From an uncultured delta proteobacterium (lineage in GTDB: Bacteria > UBA10199 > GCA-002796325 > 1-14-0-20-49-13): a stretch of DNA of 13,185 bases. Positions 1 through 7,458 of the stretch are shown in pieces. The position numbers were made by a program, and so were the translations under genes. Under the pieces are notes generated by a model. That model did no database searches. It saw nothing but the letters and a program-made list of their open reading frames with translations, and was not told the DNA's origin. Location: the NCBI GenBank assembly GCA_903868375.1, contig CAIPVD010000038.1:1-13185 (forward strand). The letters run 5' to 3'. The first letter of the stretch is position 1. Each line of letters starts with the position of its first letter.

Positions 1-1
1 C

Positions 2-301
2 ACGCTCTCCTCACATTTTGACAAGAGGCCAAATGACCTGTTGAAACACGAGGTGATACGGTGGGGCCAGGAACACGGTTTCAAATATTATGTGTTGGGC
101 GGTGGTGTGGTCCCTGAAGACGGCATTTATCAGTACAAAAGATCGTTTGAACCGGAGGGAATACATCCCTTCCATATTAGAAGGATCGTTCATAACGAAT
201 CAATGTATAAAAATCTGGTGCAGTGTCGTAATGAGTACGAGAGGTCAAACGGAAACGAGTGGGCCTTACGCGAGGATTTTTTTCCAATATATCTATCCTA
301 G
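2..301 (+). CDS. FemAB/GNAT-like acyl- or aminoacyltransferase, C-terminal fragment
   Basis: The gene is cut by the window's left edge; the first whole in-frame codon is at base 2 and the stop is TAG at 299-301, leaving 99 residues. The fragment resembles the C-terminal half of the GNAT/FemAB fold found in peptidoglycan-bridge FemA/FemB enzymes and in acetyltransferases of polysaccharide loci. Visible signatures are RPNDLLKHEVIRWG followed by KYYVLGGG, a strand-turn with Gly repeats, then an aromatic/basic YKRSF segment and a terminal FFPIYLS that matches the usual FPxY-type ending. In polysaccharide clusters such proteins are thought to acylate or aminoacylate sugars or lipid-linked intermediates; the substrate cannot be read here. 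A TTG at 41 is only an internal codon, because the frame stays open to the edge. A 30-base gap separates it from the aminotransferase, so it is probably in the same operon. The family call is from remembered motifs and is moderately sure. Confidence 0.65.
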   Translation, partial: TLSSHFDKRPNDLLKHEVIRWGQEHGFKYYVLGGGVVPEDGIYQYKRSFEPEGIHPFHIRRIVHNESMYKNLVQCRNEYERSNGNEWALREDFFPIYLS

Positions 302-331
302 CGTTTATTTGAAAAAGGGGTTCTATATTTT

Positions 332-1495
332 ATGAACAATATTTCTGCTTCTTGGCCATATTTTGGAGAGGATGAAATATCGGCGGTCGAGCGTGTGCTT
401 AGATCCGGCAAGGTCAACCAATGGACCGGAGAAGAGGTTCGTTCGTTCGAAAAGGAATATGCCGACTATCTTGGTGTTAAATATGCGATAGCCCTTGCCA
501 ATGGAAGTTTAGCATTGGACCTTGCCCTTATCGTTCTGGGTATCGGTAGTGGAGACGAGGTGATCGTGTCGCCACGTAGCTTTGTCGCCTCTGCGGGTTG
601 CATTGCCTTAAGAAGTGCTACGCCTGTCTTTGCCGATGTTGACCGAGATACGCAGAATATAACCGTTGGATCGGTTGAGAGAGTATTTACCAAAAGAACC
701 AAGGCTGTGATAGCTGTTCATCTCGCGGGTTGGCCTTGCGAGTTGGACGAATTAAGAAAGTTCTGTGATGCCAATAAAATATTTCTTATCGAAGATTGCG
801 CTCAAGCACATGGCGCAAGATATAATGGCAAACCGGTCGGTAGTGTAGGCCACATTGCGGCATTCTCGTTCTGCCAGGACAAGATAATGACCACCGGTGG
901 CGAAGGAGGATTACTTGTCACTAACGATAAAAATCTTTGGGAAAAGGCATGGAGTTATAAAGATCATGGCAAGGACCATCAGCTGATGTTCAATGGGCCA
1001 AAATCTAAGAGTTTTAACTGGGTAGTCGGATCGTTTGGAACAAATTATAGAATGACAGAAATGCAGGCGGCCATTGGAAGAATCATGTTACAAAAACTCG
1101 ATGGTTGGGTCGAAAAAAGAAGAAGCCTGGCACAACTCTACAATAATGCATTTTCTAATTGCAATGCGCTCCGAACCACTATACCGTCGCCCAAGTTTTA
1201 CCACGCCTATTATAAATATTACGTCTTTATCAGGCCAGAGAATGTCAGGGCCGATTGGTCCAGAGATAGGATTATCGATGAGCTCTCTGGAAGGGGTGTT
1301 TTGTGTGGAAGCGGATGTTGCCCGGAGATATATCTAGAGAAGCCCTTTAGGGAATACTGCAAGGAAAGGCTGGTCACAGCTAAAGAACTTGGAGAGACCT
1401 CGATCATGCTGCAAGTACACCCAACACTGAAAGAATCTGATATCAGCAGGGTCATTGAAGAGGTTGTAAGGATAATGAGGGTTGCATCAAAATGA
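332..1495 (+). CDS. DegT/DnrJ/EryC1/StrS-type PLP-dependent sugar aminotransferase
   Basis: This 387-residue protein has the usual length for the DegT/DnrJ/EryC1/StrS family, cytoplasmic enzymes that transfer an amino group to keto-sugar nucleotides using pyridoxal phosphate. The N-terminal part contains VNQWTGEEVRSFE and a cofactor-phosphate region ALANGSLALDLAL (residues 54-66). EDCAQAHGA (154-162) carries the Asp that contacts the PLP ring, and SFCQDKIMTTGGEGG (179-193) places the Schiff-base lysine at K184. GTNYRMTEMQAAIG (236-249) is the conserved substrate/dimer region. All key residues are present, so it should be active. A GGGG run at 317-320 is a rather distant ribosome site for the ATG at 332. 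Its stop overlaps the start of the next gene as ATGA (1492-1495), which implies translational coupling. The downstream dehydratase is a typical supplier of the 4-keto-6-deoxy substrate, so a 4-amino-4,6-dideoxyhexose product is likely. The exact sugar is unknown. Confidence 0.92.
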   Translation: MNNISASWPYFGEDEISAVERVLRSGKVNQWTGEEVRSFEKEYADYLGVKYAIALANGSLALDLALIVLGIGSGDEVIVSPRSFVASAGCIALRSATPVFADVDRDTQNITVGSVERVFTKRTKAVIAVHLAGWPCELDELRKFCDANKIFLIEDCAQAHGARYNGKPVGSVGHIAAFSFCQDKIMTTGGEGGLLVTNDKNLWEKAWSYKDHGKDHQLMFNGPKSKSFNWVVGSFGTNYRMTEMQAAIGRIMLQKLDGWVEKRRSLAQLYNNAFSNCNALRTTIPSPKFYHAYYKYYVFIRPENVRADWSRDRIIDELSGRGVLCGSGCCPEIYLEKPFREYCKERLVTAKELGETSIMLQVHPTLKESDISRVIEEVVRIMRVASK

Positions 1496-3342
1496 ACATT
1501 CAACAGATATTCAAAGGTCGATTTTCAAAGTCATTTGTTCTGGCGGTAGCCGACGCCGTGATGTTGATTTCTTCTTTCGTAATGGCATGCGCTCTTTCAG
1601 GATATCCACTGGCACGGCTCTTTGATACGTGGCTACTACTTTTACCAGTGGCAGTTGCGTTCCAGCTGCTTATATTTCTAAGATTTGGCCTTTATAAGGC
1701 GATACTTAGGTACGCCAGTGTCGATTCGATCGTAATTATTTTGAAGGCAGTGACCGCTTCTACGTTTGCGGTCGTTCTTGGCCTTTACGTGATACAAAAA
1801 CAATTACCTATCAATGTTCTGTTGCTTTACTGGCTCATAACTATCTGTTTCATCGGAGGCAGCCGGTTCGTTGTCAGATATTATTTCGATCTTCGCCAGA
1901 GGTTTCAGACAGGGCGCAGGGCTCTAATATATGGTGCCGGAGATATGGGGTCGTTGGCCCTTAGGCAGCTCTATTTGAACAAGGCGTTGCTTTACTCTCC
2001 AGTTGGATTTATTGATGATGATAAAAAGAAGGTCGGTTCCGTTATTAGAGGGGTTAAGGTTCTTGGCTCGCTGGAGGATATCGAGAACATCGTTCAGCGG
2101 TATAAGGTTGAGGAGGTTGTCGTCGCGATAGCAGAAGTAGAAAGTGATAAGCTGCGCGACGTTGTGAAGAGATGCAAGACTCAAGGCATTGTCTGCAGAA
2201 TAATCCCATGTTTTTCCAGGCTGCTGGAGATAGAACCCGATATTAGAAATGTGGAACTTGAAGACTTAATGCGAAGGACGCCAAGGGACCTTGATAAAGA
2301 GGCTATAGGCAAATATTTGTATCAGAAGACGATACTTATTACCGGCGCTGCAGGATCGATAGGAAGTGAAATGGTCAGGCAGTGTCTTTCATATCATCCC
2401 AAGGTTGTAATTGCCCTCGATCAATCGGAATATGGGCTTTATGCGTTGGAGGAAGAGCTTACAAATGCGAACGTGAGGTACGTTCTTTGCGATGTGACCA
2501 ACTACTCGAATCTTGAAACGATCTTTGCTAAATACATGCCTGATATTGTATTTCACGCTGCGGCTTACAAACACGTACCTCTTTTAGAGAAAAATCCCGT
2601 AGAAGGGATCAGAAACAATGTTACGAGTACCAAGAACCTTTGTGAGCTGTCGGACAAATATAAGGCCAAAAGTTTCGTCATGATATCGACCGATAAGGCT
2701 GTTAGGCCATCGAGCATCATGGGCGCTACTAAAAGAATCAGCGAACTATTCGTCCAGAACTTTGATAGGAGAAGCGAGACCGAGTATGTTTCTGTTAGAT
2801 TCGGTAATGTGCTTGGTAGTTCCGGCAGTGTTGTGCCTAAGTTCATTAACCAGATCCGCAAGGGAGGGCCTGTAACGGTCACACATCCTGAAGCTACCAG
2901 GTATTTTATGCTCATCGATGAGGCGGTGCAATTAGTCTTACAAGCCGGCTCGATCGGTAAAGGCGGAGAGATATTCATTTTGGATATGGGCAAGCCGGTC
3001 AAGATTGTCGATATGGCAGAAGACCTGATCTACCTGATGGGACGTCAACCATACAAAGATATAGATATACAGTTCAGTGGTATGCGAGCAGGCGAAAAGA
3101 TACATGAAGAACTGTTTAACGATGAGATCGAAGAACCAACTATGTTCAAAGAGATAACAATCGGCAGATCGCAGATAGTTGATTGGGAATTGCTAGATAA
3201 GAACGTACGCGAATTATTAAGCTGCACAAGAGAAGAATCTTGCCAAAAATTGATGAGTATGATTGAAAGCCTGGTCCCTGACGGTAATTTTTCTCATAAT
3301 ATGAAAACACTACGGAGAGATGAAAATGTCAATATCGCATGA
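1492..3342 (+). CDS. Membrane-anchored NDP-sugar 4,6-dehydratase/epimerase (CapD/WbpM/FlaA1-like)
   Basis: The 616 residues match the long membrane form of this family. Residues about 15-125 hold four hydrophobic segments. A CoA-binding-like Rossmann fold follows with GAGDMGS at 148-154, then the catalytic short-chain dehydrogenase domain with the NAD(P) motif GAAGSIG at 285-291. FVMISTDKA (395-403) and IMGATKR (409-415) give S399/T400, M410 and K414. Here Met occupies the place of the usual catalytic Tyr, as in WbpM/CapD-type UDP-GlcNAc 4,6-dehydratases. RFGNVLGSSGSVVP (436-449) is the characteristic downstream block. The likely reaction is dehydration of UDP-GlcNAc or a related NDP-hexose to the 4-keto-6-deoxy sugar at the inner membrane, supplying the preceding aminotransferase. 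A GAGGG at 1477-1481 lies 10 bases before the ATG, which overlaps the previous stop. The family is certain; the exact substrate is inferred. Confidence 0.93.
   Translation: MNIQQIFKGRFSKSFVLAVADAVMLISSFVMACALSGYPLARLFDTWLLLLPVAVAFQLLIFLRFGLYKAILRYASVDSIVIILKAVTASTFAVVLGLYVIQKQLPINVLLLYWLITICFIGGSRFVVRYYFDLRQRFQTGRRALIYGAGDMGSLALRQLYLNKALLYSPVGFIDDDKKKVGSVIRGVKVLGSLEDIENIVQRYKVEEVVVAIAEVESDKLRDVVKRCKTQGIVCRIIPCFSRLLEIEPDIRNVELEDLMRRTPRDLDKEAIGKYLYQKTILITGAAGSIGSEMVRQCLSYHPKVVIALDQSEYGLYALEEELTNANVRYVLCDVTNYSNLETIFAKYMPDIVFHAAAYKHVPLLEKNPVEGIRNNVTSTKNLCELSDKYKAKSFVMISTDKAVRPSSIMGATKRISELFVQNFDRRSETEYVSVRFGNVLGSSGSVVPKFINQIRKGGPVTVTHPEATRYFMLIDEAVQLVLQAGSIGKGGEIFILDMGKPVKIVDMAEDLIYLMGRQPYKDIDIQFSGMRAGEKIHEELFNDEIEEPTMFKEITIGRSQIVDWELLDKNVRELLSCTREESCQKLMSMIESLVPDGNFSHNMKTLRRDENVNIA
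3314..3319 (+). promoter_or_regulatory. Ribosome binding site deciding the Wzz-like start
   Basis: GGAGAG directly abuts an ATG at 3320 and sits six bases before a second in-frame ATG at 3326. The usual 5-9 base spacing fits the second ATG, so translation probably begins at 3326. It lies inside the last codons of the dehydratase gene, which suggests coupled translation. Confidence 0.6.
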
Positions 3343-4432
3343 CTATCCGCAACATGATGTCAGTTTGATGGAGTATGTGAAAGTCGTACTCAAGTGGAAG
3401 AAGGCAATAGCATGTTTCGTTCTTGCTGTAGTGCTGCTTGCGGCTGTATATAGTTTGCTAGCAAAAAAAACCTACATGGCCAATGCAGTTATAATGTCTA
3501 TTGGCAAGGGCGGGTCGGGAGGTGGCGGCCTTTCCTCATTGATGGGCCAGATGGGCGGACTAGCTGGGCTCGCTGGCTTAAGTGGCGGCGTTGGACAGAC
3601 CCAAAATCAGCAGTTCATGGCTCTATTAAAGACACGAACCTTGGCAGAAGATGTCATTAAGAAGCATGATCTAATGCCGGTTCTGTTGCCAGGTTACGAT
3701 CCATCCAAGGCCGGCCCGAACGACTTTGAGGCTGCAACCAGAACGCTCCAGGGTGCGATGACCTTTAACGAAGATAAGAAGAACGGCACCATGGTTATTA
3801 CGGCGGAGTTTGGTGACCCTCGAATAGTTGCAGATCTTGCAAATTATTATGCCGATGGGCTAAAGGATTTTATCAACAAAAATTCCTTTACAGTTGCAAA
3901 AAAGAACAGGTTGTTCATTGAAGAACAACTTGCGCAGAATAAACGCGATCTTTTAGAAGCTGGAAAAGAACTGAATGCTTTTTATAAAGGCGAGAAGGTC
4001 TCAAGTGTTGAATCCCAGATCAACGTTGATATCAGCCCCGCAGTACACAGCGAAGATAATGATAATATAGACGACTCTTCGGTGCGGAAGCAACTGGACG
4101 TTCTAAGCCAGCAAAAAAAGGAGATCCAGGATAAATTGGTCGTAAAAAACGTCCCGCAGCAGGTATATTTGCAGTACCTTACATTGAAAAGATCGGTGTC
4201 AACTCAGATCAATTCTCTTCTTACTCAACAATATGAAATGGCAAAAATCGACGAGGCCAAGGATGAACTTACCTTTCAGATTATAGACTCGGCCAGGGTG
4301 CCGCTGGTACGATCAAAACCCCAGCGTTTTAAAATGGTACTAATGTCATTTGTTGTGTCCACGCTCGTTGGCGTATTTGCATCATTTGGAGTTGAACATC
4401 TGCAAAAAATGAAATTAGAACATGTTGGTTAA
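3326..4432 (+). CDS. Wzz/LPS O-antigen chain-length determinant-like co-polymerase
   Basis: The protein is 368 residues from ATG 3326, or 370 if the ATG at 3320 is used. It has the two-helix topology of polysaccharide co-polymerases: a short cytoplasmic N-terminus with LMEYVKVVLKWKK, TM1 at about residues 27-46, a large periplasmic domain, and a C-terminal TM2 at about 336-356. TM2 is preceded by the Pro-containing segment RVPLVRSKPQRFK, which matches the conserved pre-TM2 motif of Wzz proteins. The periplasmic part contains helix-rich, coiled-coil-like stretches around 190-225 and 255-310. No Walker motifs or Tyr-rich tail follow TM2, so there is no fused BY-kinase. The likely role is to set chain length of the Wzy-polymerised glycan in the inner membrane. 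A Gly/Met/Ala-rich insert at residues about 60-92 just after TM1 is unusual. The gene overlaps the dehydratase by 17 bases and precedes the SLBB export gene, as expected in such operons. Confidence 0.88.
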   Translation: MSISHDYPQHDVSLMEYVKVVLKWKKAIACFVLAVVLLAAVYSLLAKKTYMANAVIMSIGKGGSGGGGLSSLMGQMGGLAGLAGLSGGVGQTQNQQFMALLKTRTLAEDVIKKHDLMPVLLPGYDPSKAGPNDFEAATRTLQGAMTFNEDKKNGTMVITAEFGDPRIVADLANYYADGLKDFINKNSFTVAKKNRLFIEEQLAQNKRDLLEAGKELNAFYKGEKVSSVESQINVDISPAVHSEDNDNIDDSSVRKQLDVLSQQKKEIQDKLVVKNVPQQVYLQYLTLKRSVSTQINSLLTQQYEMAKIDEAKDELTFQIIDSARVPLVRSKPQRFKMVLMSFVVSTLVGVFASFGVEHLQKMKLEHVG

Positions 4433-4446
4433 ATTAACGGAGAAAT

Positions 4447-5625
4447 ATGCGCATACAAATCTATAGAATGATCGCTTGTTTGTTGCTCGTGCAATTCATT
4501 GCTGGCCCCCTAATGGCAGGAGATAATATAGTACCCACCTTGCAGGGAGGTTCTTTGGATAGCGGCAGTAGCTTCAGGCAAGGTGATAAATCAGGTTCAG
4601 ACCAAATGATGATGAGTCCTCTAGGTCAAATTGGGCAAGGAATGGGACAGGGCATGGGGCAAGGAATGGGACAGGGCATGGGGCAAGGAATGGGACAGGG
4701 AGGAATGTTAAGGGGAATGGGTGAGTCAATGGGGATAACATATCAGGTTCATATTTTGGGCGAGGTAATGTACCCCGGAACCTACAGAATAACTGCCTCT
4801 GACCGGTTGTCTGAAGTTTTACAGAGAGCTGGCGGGGTTGGTAAGAATGGCTCACAACGAAATGTTCAATTAAGAAGGCAGGGTGAAAATGCAAAGGTTG
4901 TGGACCTATTAAGTTTTCAGATGTTTGGGAACCTTGCGGATAACCCGTATTTACTCGACAACGATGTGGTCTTTGTTCCCTTGCGTGGCAGCACTATCAA
5001 TGTTGTTGGCGCCGTGATGAGGCCAAAAGAGTATGAGTTAAAAAAAGAAAAGACGTTAGATGATGTGCTAAAATTGGCTGGTGGATCCAGTGTTGGCGTT
5101 GCAGCCGACGCGCCGATAAGGGTTGTAAGGTTTGTGAATGATAAAAAGGATGTTATTGAGGTAGCCAATAATCAGGCTGAAACAAGTAAATTTCTGATCC
5201 AAAATGGCGATGTTGTATTTGTTCCGCATATGATTACGGAAAAGAATAAGTTCGATTTCGATGTCCCAAAACTCCCTGGTGACAATATATTTTATCCTTC
5301 TTTTGAAGATAGAGTATTTATCTTAGGCGGTGTGACAAAGCCTGGCGCTTATCCGTTCAACCCATATTATCATCTTTCGCAGTACTTAAGCCTCGCCGGT
5401 GGTACTACGCAAATGCACAATAATAAAATGTCTTTGATCGGTCCCAATGGTAAGGCTAAGAATCTCAGCAAGAAGGATCGTGATTCAATTGTTATTAATC
5501 CTGGAGATACTATTAAAGTAGGTGAACGCAGAATAGCTCCGGAAGGCTGGGTTGCCATTATTATGGGCATTGCGTCATTTGGATTGTCTGCTACGGCTAC
5601 AGTGTTAGCATTGCGGCATAATTAA
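4447..5625 (+). CDS. SLBB-domain polysaccharide export protein with Gly-Met-Gln repeats
   Basis: This 392-residue secreted protein begins with a signal peptide (basic MRIQIYR, hydrophobic core, likely cut after A24 in LMA-GDN); there is no lipobox Cys at the cut site. Residues about 60-97 are low complexity, dominated by GQGM units. Three SLBB-like modules follow at about 98-180, 183-260 and 287-358. Each starts with a V-x-G-x-V-x-x-PG/PK turn (for example ILGEVMYPGTY, VVGAVMRPKEY, ILGGVTKPGAY), continues through a leucine-rich helix ending in AGG, and closes with a DVVFVP or GDTIKV strand. A final hydrophobic helix at 367-388 with W368 could be the outer-membrane helix seen in Wza. The role is export of the polysaccharide across the periplasm and outer membrane together with the preceding Wzz-like protein. 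I cannot find the canonical N-terminal polysaccharide-export domain usual in Wza-type proteins. GGAGA at 4439-4443 is a good ribosome site, and the start is 14 bases after the previous stop. Confidence 0.85.
   Translation: MRIQIYRMIACLLLVQFIAGPLMAGDNIVPTLQGGSLDSGSSFRQGDKSGSDQMMMSPLGQIGQGMGQGMGQGMGQGMGQGMGQGGMLRGMGESMGITYQVHILGEVMYPGTYRITASDRLSEVLQRAGGVGKNGSQRNVQLRRQGENAKVVDLLSFQMFGNLADNPYLLDNDVVFVPLRGSTINVVGAVMRPKEYELKKEKTLDDVLKLAGGSSVGVAADAPIRVVRFVNDKKDVIEVANNQAETSKFLIQNGDVVFVPHMITEKNKFDFDVPKLPGDNIFYPSFEDRVFILGGVTKPGAYPFNPYYHLSQYLSLAGGTTQMHNNKMSLIGPNGKAKNLSKKDRDSIVINPGDTIKVGERRIAPEGWVAIIMGIASFGLSATATVLALRHN
4633..4700 (+). repeat. In-frame 24-bp tandem repeat, about 2.8 copies
   Basis: Two identical 24-base units occupy 4633-4656 and 4657-4680, and a third is identical for its first 20 bases (4681-4700). 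Each unit also has an internal 12-base near-repeat and encodes the eight residues GQGMGQGM in the N-terminal linker of the SLBB export protein. Because the unit is a multiple of three, gain or loss by slippage would change linker length without a frameshift. Confidence 0.95.
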
Positions 5626-7340
5626 AATTCAGGCAGATACAATTTAAGGCCGACTTCGCCTAAGAAGTCGGTCTTTTTATTTCCCTGGAGAAAATCTTTG
5701 TTGATAACGTAGTCCCATCCAAACGAGGTGCTAAGCATCAACCTGTCGGTATTGAACTTTTCGGAATGAGCCAGCGGAACCTCGAGTGTGTAAATGTTCA
5801 GAGTATGATATTCTTCGGGCCCGTCAAACGTTTTTGTTGTTCCGGCATAACTTCCGTCCGAGTTCTTTACGATGGCATATTGGTTGCTGGACCTGTGCAG
5901 GAAACTGAAATTGCCGCTGATCTTTGCCGAAGGTGTAAAGTTGTAATCCAACGTTAACGTTCCTCTGTCGGAGCAAGAGCCCAAGATGTTTCCAAGCAGC
6001 AGCCTGTTCAGTGCCCAGCCCGATGTGTACATTCCGTGCCTGTAAACGTTCTTCGCAACATGTTCGTATTCAAGTCGGCCGCCCCATTTTCCGGAATAAT
6101 CTAGCCTCGGCAGATATAATCCGACCAGCCACGCAGCGTCATTTTGGAACCAGACCTTAGGATGTTTATCAGTATCGTCAAAATAGCCTTCAACGTAGGT
6201 TGTAAGTCCCCGTAGCTTCTTAAAACTAAATCTCATATCAATGCTGAACGCCCGGTTCGTGGCGGATGGGACATTGCTATTTATCAATCCTCCGCCGCCA
6301 GCGATCGGAATGCCGATGAATTCGCCGATTATCTTCCCTGGCGAGAGCATATCCATTCCCTTGCCGCCAAATTCAGTGACGTGATCGAAACCTATATCCC
6401 ACCATTCGAAAGGCGAGATATCCAACCTATATCCCATCACATAAGGTTTTTCGGGCGTATATGATGGCCCAAAGTTCGTAAGAATACCGGACCATCTTAT
6501 GTCGCCGATATGTTCGAACACCCACGGAAGCCTGAACGGATGCGGGGTTGAAACCTTTATCATATCCAGGCCGCGAGCGTTATCCGAGAACATTAATCCG
6601 CCATGCTGGCCTTGGCCCCATTGCAGGTTATCGCGTCCGACTTCAAGCTCCAGATCCCGCCAGCCAGTTTTGCCGTAAAGGTTGTTAATATACGCGTGTG
6701 AAACTTCGTCGCCATTGATGTTGCCTGCAGGATACCTGAACTGGAATTCCGGACTTGCATATGCCGAAAAGTATGGAGTTATCTGCGCCGAATGTTCTGT
6801 CTCCCAGTAAAAATGCTGGCCGTGTTGATATTGATCGCCTTTGCGATTTGCTACCAGCGGATTTACTAACGCATCTAATCCGCCAAGGCCGTCGCTTGGA
6901 ACCGGGCTTCCGTTTGTGGTCAGGTATGTATATGTGCTGGAGATGGATGAGAGCGGATGCAGAACTACGTTCCTGGGCGACTGCGAACTGGGTTCCAGTG
7001 CGGCTAGATCGTCGGCGAAATCGTGCGCCAGTTCCTTAAGTATCGCGTCGATGAAACGCTTATTTGCGAACCTACGTGTGAATTTTTCCTGCGAAAGGCT
7101 CTCGTCGTTAAGCTTGTCTTCGAGCTTGTGATCGTTTTCAAGTGCCTCGCTGATCATCCGAGCAACGTAATCCCTTGTCCAAGGCCTTGTTCCATAGATC
7201 GGCGTTCTTATAAGCCCGCTTGCCACGATCTTATCGATCAGTTCGTATGTTTTATCGCCGACCGGGACGTTGATAGAAGTTTGGGCAAGTGCCGGTAGTG
7301 AGAAAAAAAGCAGAAGTAAGGTTAGTATCTTGCGTTTCAT
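5622..7340 (-). CDS. Capsule assembly Wzi family outer-membrane beta-barrel protein (copy 1)
   Basis: The open frame runs upstream to 7604, but the ATG at 7338-7340 gives a classic signal peptide (MKRKIL, Leu/Phe core, LPALA-QTS, cut after A19) and 572 residues. Sequence upstream of that ATG has no secretory character and overlaps the divergent gene, so I reject it. Residues 31-70 form a helical N-terminal region (ELIDKIVASGLI, then TRPWTRDYVARMISEAL). From about 130 onward alternating strands dominate, with family-like blocks LEVGRDNLQWGQGQHGGL (232-249), SDNARGLDMIK (252-262), LPWVFEHIG (271-279) and YEHVAKNVYRHGMY (425-438). It ends in phenylalanine, as expected for outer-membrane barrels. 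Wzi is an outer-membrane lectin that helps hold capsule on the surface. The stop overlaps the convergent SLBB gene's stop by three bases. The gene is alone on its strand. I see no strong ribosome site before the start. Confidence 0.85.
   Translation of the reverse strand: MKRKILTLLLLFFSLPALAQTSINVPVGDKTYELIDKIVASGLIRTPIYGTRPWTRDYVARMISEALENDHKLEDKLNDESLSQEKFTRRFANKRFIDAILKELAHDFADDLAALEPSSQSPRNVVLHPLSSISSTYTYLTTNGSPVPSDGLGGLDALVNPLVANRKGDQYQHGQHFYWETEHSAQITPYFSAYASPEFQFRYPAGNINGDEVSHAYINNLYGKTGWRDLELEVGRDNLQWGQGQHGGLMFSDNARGLDMIKVSTPHPFRLPWVFEHIGDIRWSGILTNFGPSYTPEKPYVMGYRLDISPFEWWDIGFDHVTEFGGKGMDMLSPGKIIGEFIGIPIAGGGGLINSNVPSATNRAFSIDMRFSFKKLRGLTTYVEGYFDDTDKHPKVWFQNDAAWLVGLYLPRLDYSGKWGGRLEYEHVAKNVYRHGMYTSGWALNRLLLGNILGSCSDRGTLTLDYNFTPSAKISGNFSFLHRSSNQYAIVKNSDGSYAGTTKTFDGPEEYHTLNIYTLEVPLAHSEKFNTDRLMLSTSFGWDYVINKDFLQGNKKTDFLGEVGLKLYLPEF
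5646..5678 (+). terminator. Rho-independent terminator of the polysaccharide operon
   Basis: CCGACTTC (5650-5657) and GAAGTCGG (5664-5671) form a perfect 8-bp stem with a six-base loop. A G-T pair, a G-C pair and A-T pairs can extend it outward (5646-5649 with 5672-5675), and a TTTTT run occupies 5674-5678. It lies 21-53 bases after the SLBB gene's stop. The opposite side has no matching A-run, so it should act only on the + strand. It sits inside the 3' end of the convergent Wzi-like coding sequence. Confidence 0.9.
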
Positions 7341-7458
7341 GTACAGTTTCAGCCTAATGACCGGCTTGTTATTGCCAATAAATGCCCTAATAGTCAAAGC
7401 TTTTTGTCGAAAACGATTGATTTTATTTGCAAAAAATGGGAAACAATGCGCCAAAATC
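7341..7458. promoter_or_regulatory. Divergent intergenic region between wzi-like gene and PAP2 gene
   Basis: This 118-base AT-rich stretch lies head-to-head between the minus-strand Wzi-like gene and the plus-strand PAP2/MMPL cluster, so it must carry promoters for both directions unless they start within genes. One plausible minus-strand promoter is listed separately. I see no convincing plus-strand -35/-10 pair and no clear operator palindrome. Confidence 0.5.
7368..7397 (-). promoter_or_regulatory. Possible sigma70-type promoter for the minus-strand Wzi-like gene
   Basis: On the minus strand TTGACT (bases 7397-7392) matches five of six positions of the -35 consensus. AATAAC (7373-7368) matches four of six of the -10, with an 18-base spacer. 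The -10 ends 27 bases before the start codon at 7340. The match is moderate, and AT-rich DNA gives such hits by chance. Confidence 0.35.

Noticed and set aside
2565..3002. 145-codon minus-strand open frame
   Set aside because: Antisense to the conserved catalytic domain of the dehydratase, no recognisable motif.
1492..3342. Met in place of the catalytic Tyr of the dehydratase as a defect
   Set aside because: This substitution is normal for the WbpM/CapD subgroup, so it is a family trait, not a lesion.
4633..4700. Possible CRISPR or regulatory iteron array
   Set aside because: Units are directly adjacent with no spacers, are in frame within a coding sequence and fully explained as a protein repeat.
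4574..4894. 106-codon minus-strand frame with Pro/Cys repeats
   Set aside because: The repeats are just the antisense reading of the 24-bp GQGM repeat.
7270..7458. 63-residue N-terminal extension of the PAP2 frame
   Set aside because: It overlaps the minus-strand signal-peptide coding region, is basic and without family similarity; ATG 7459 gives a normal-length protein.
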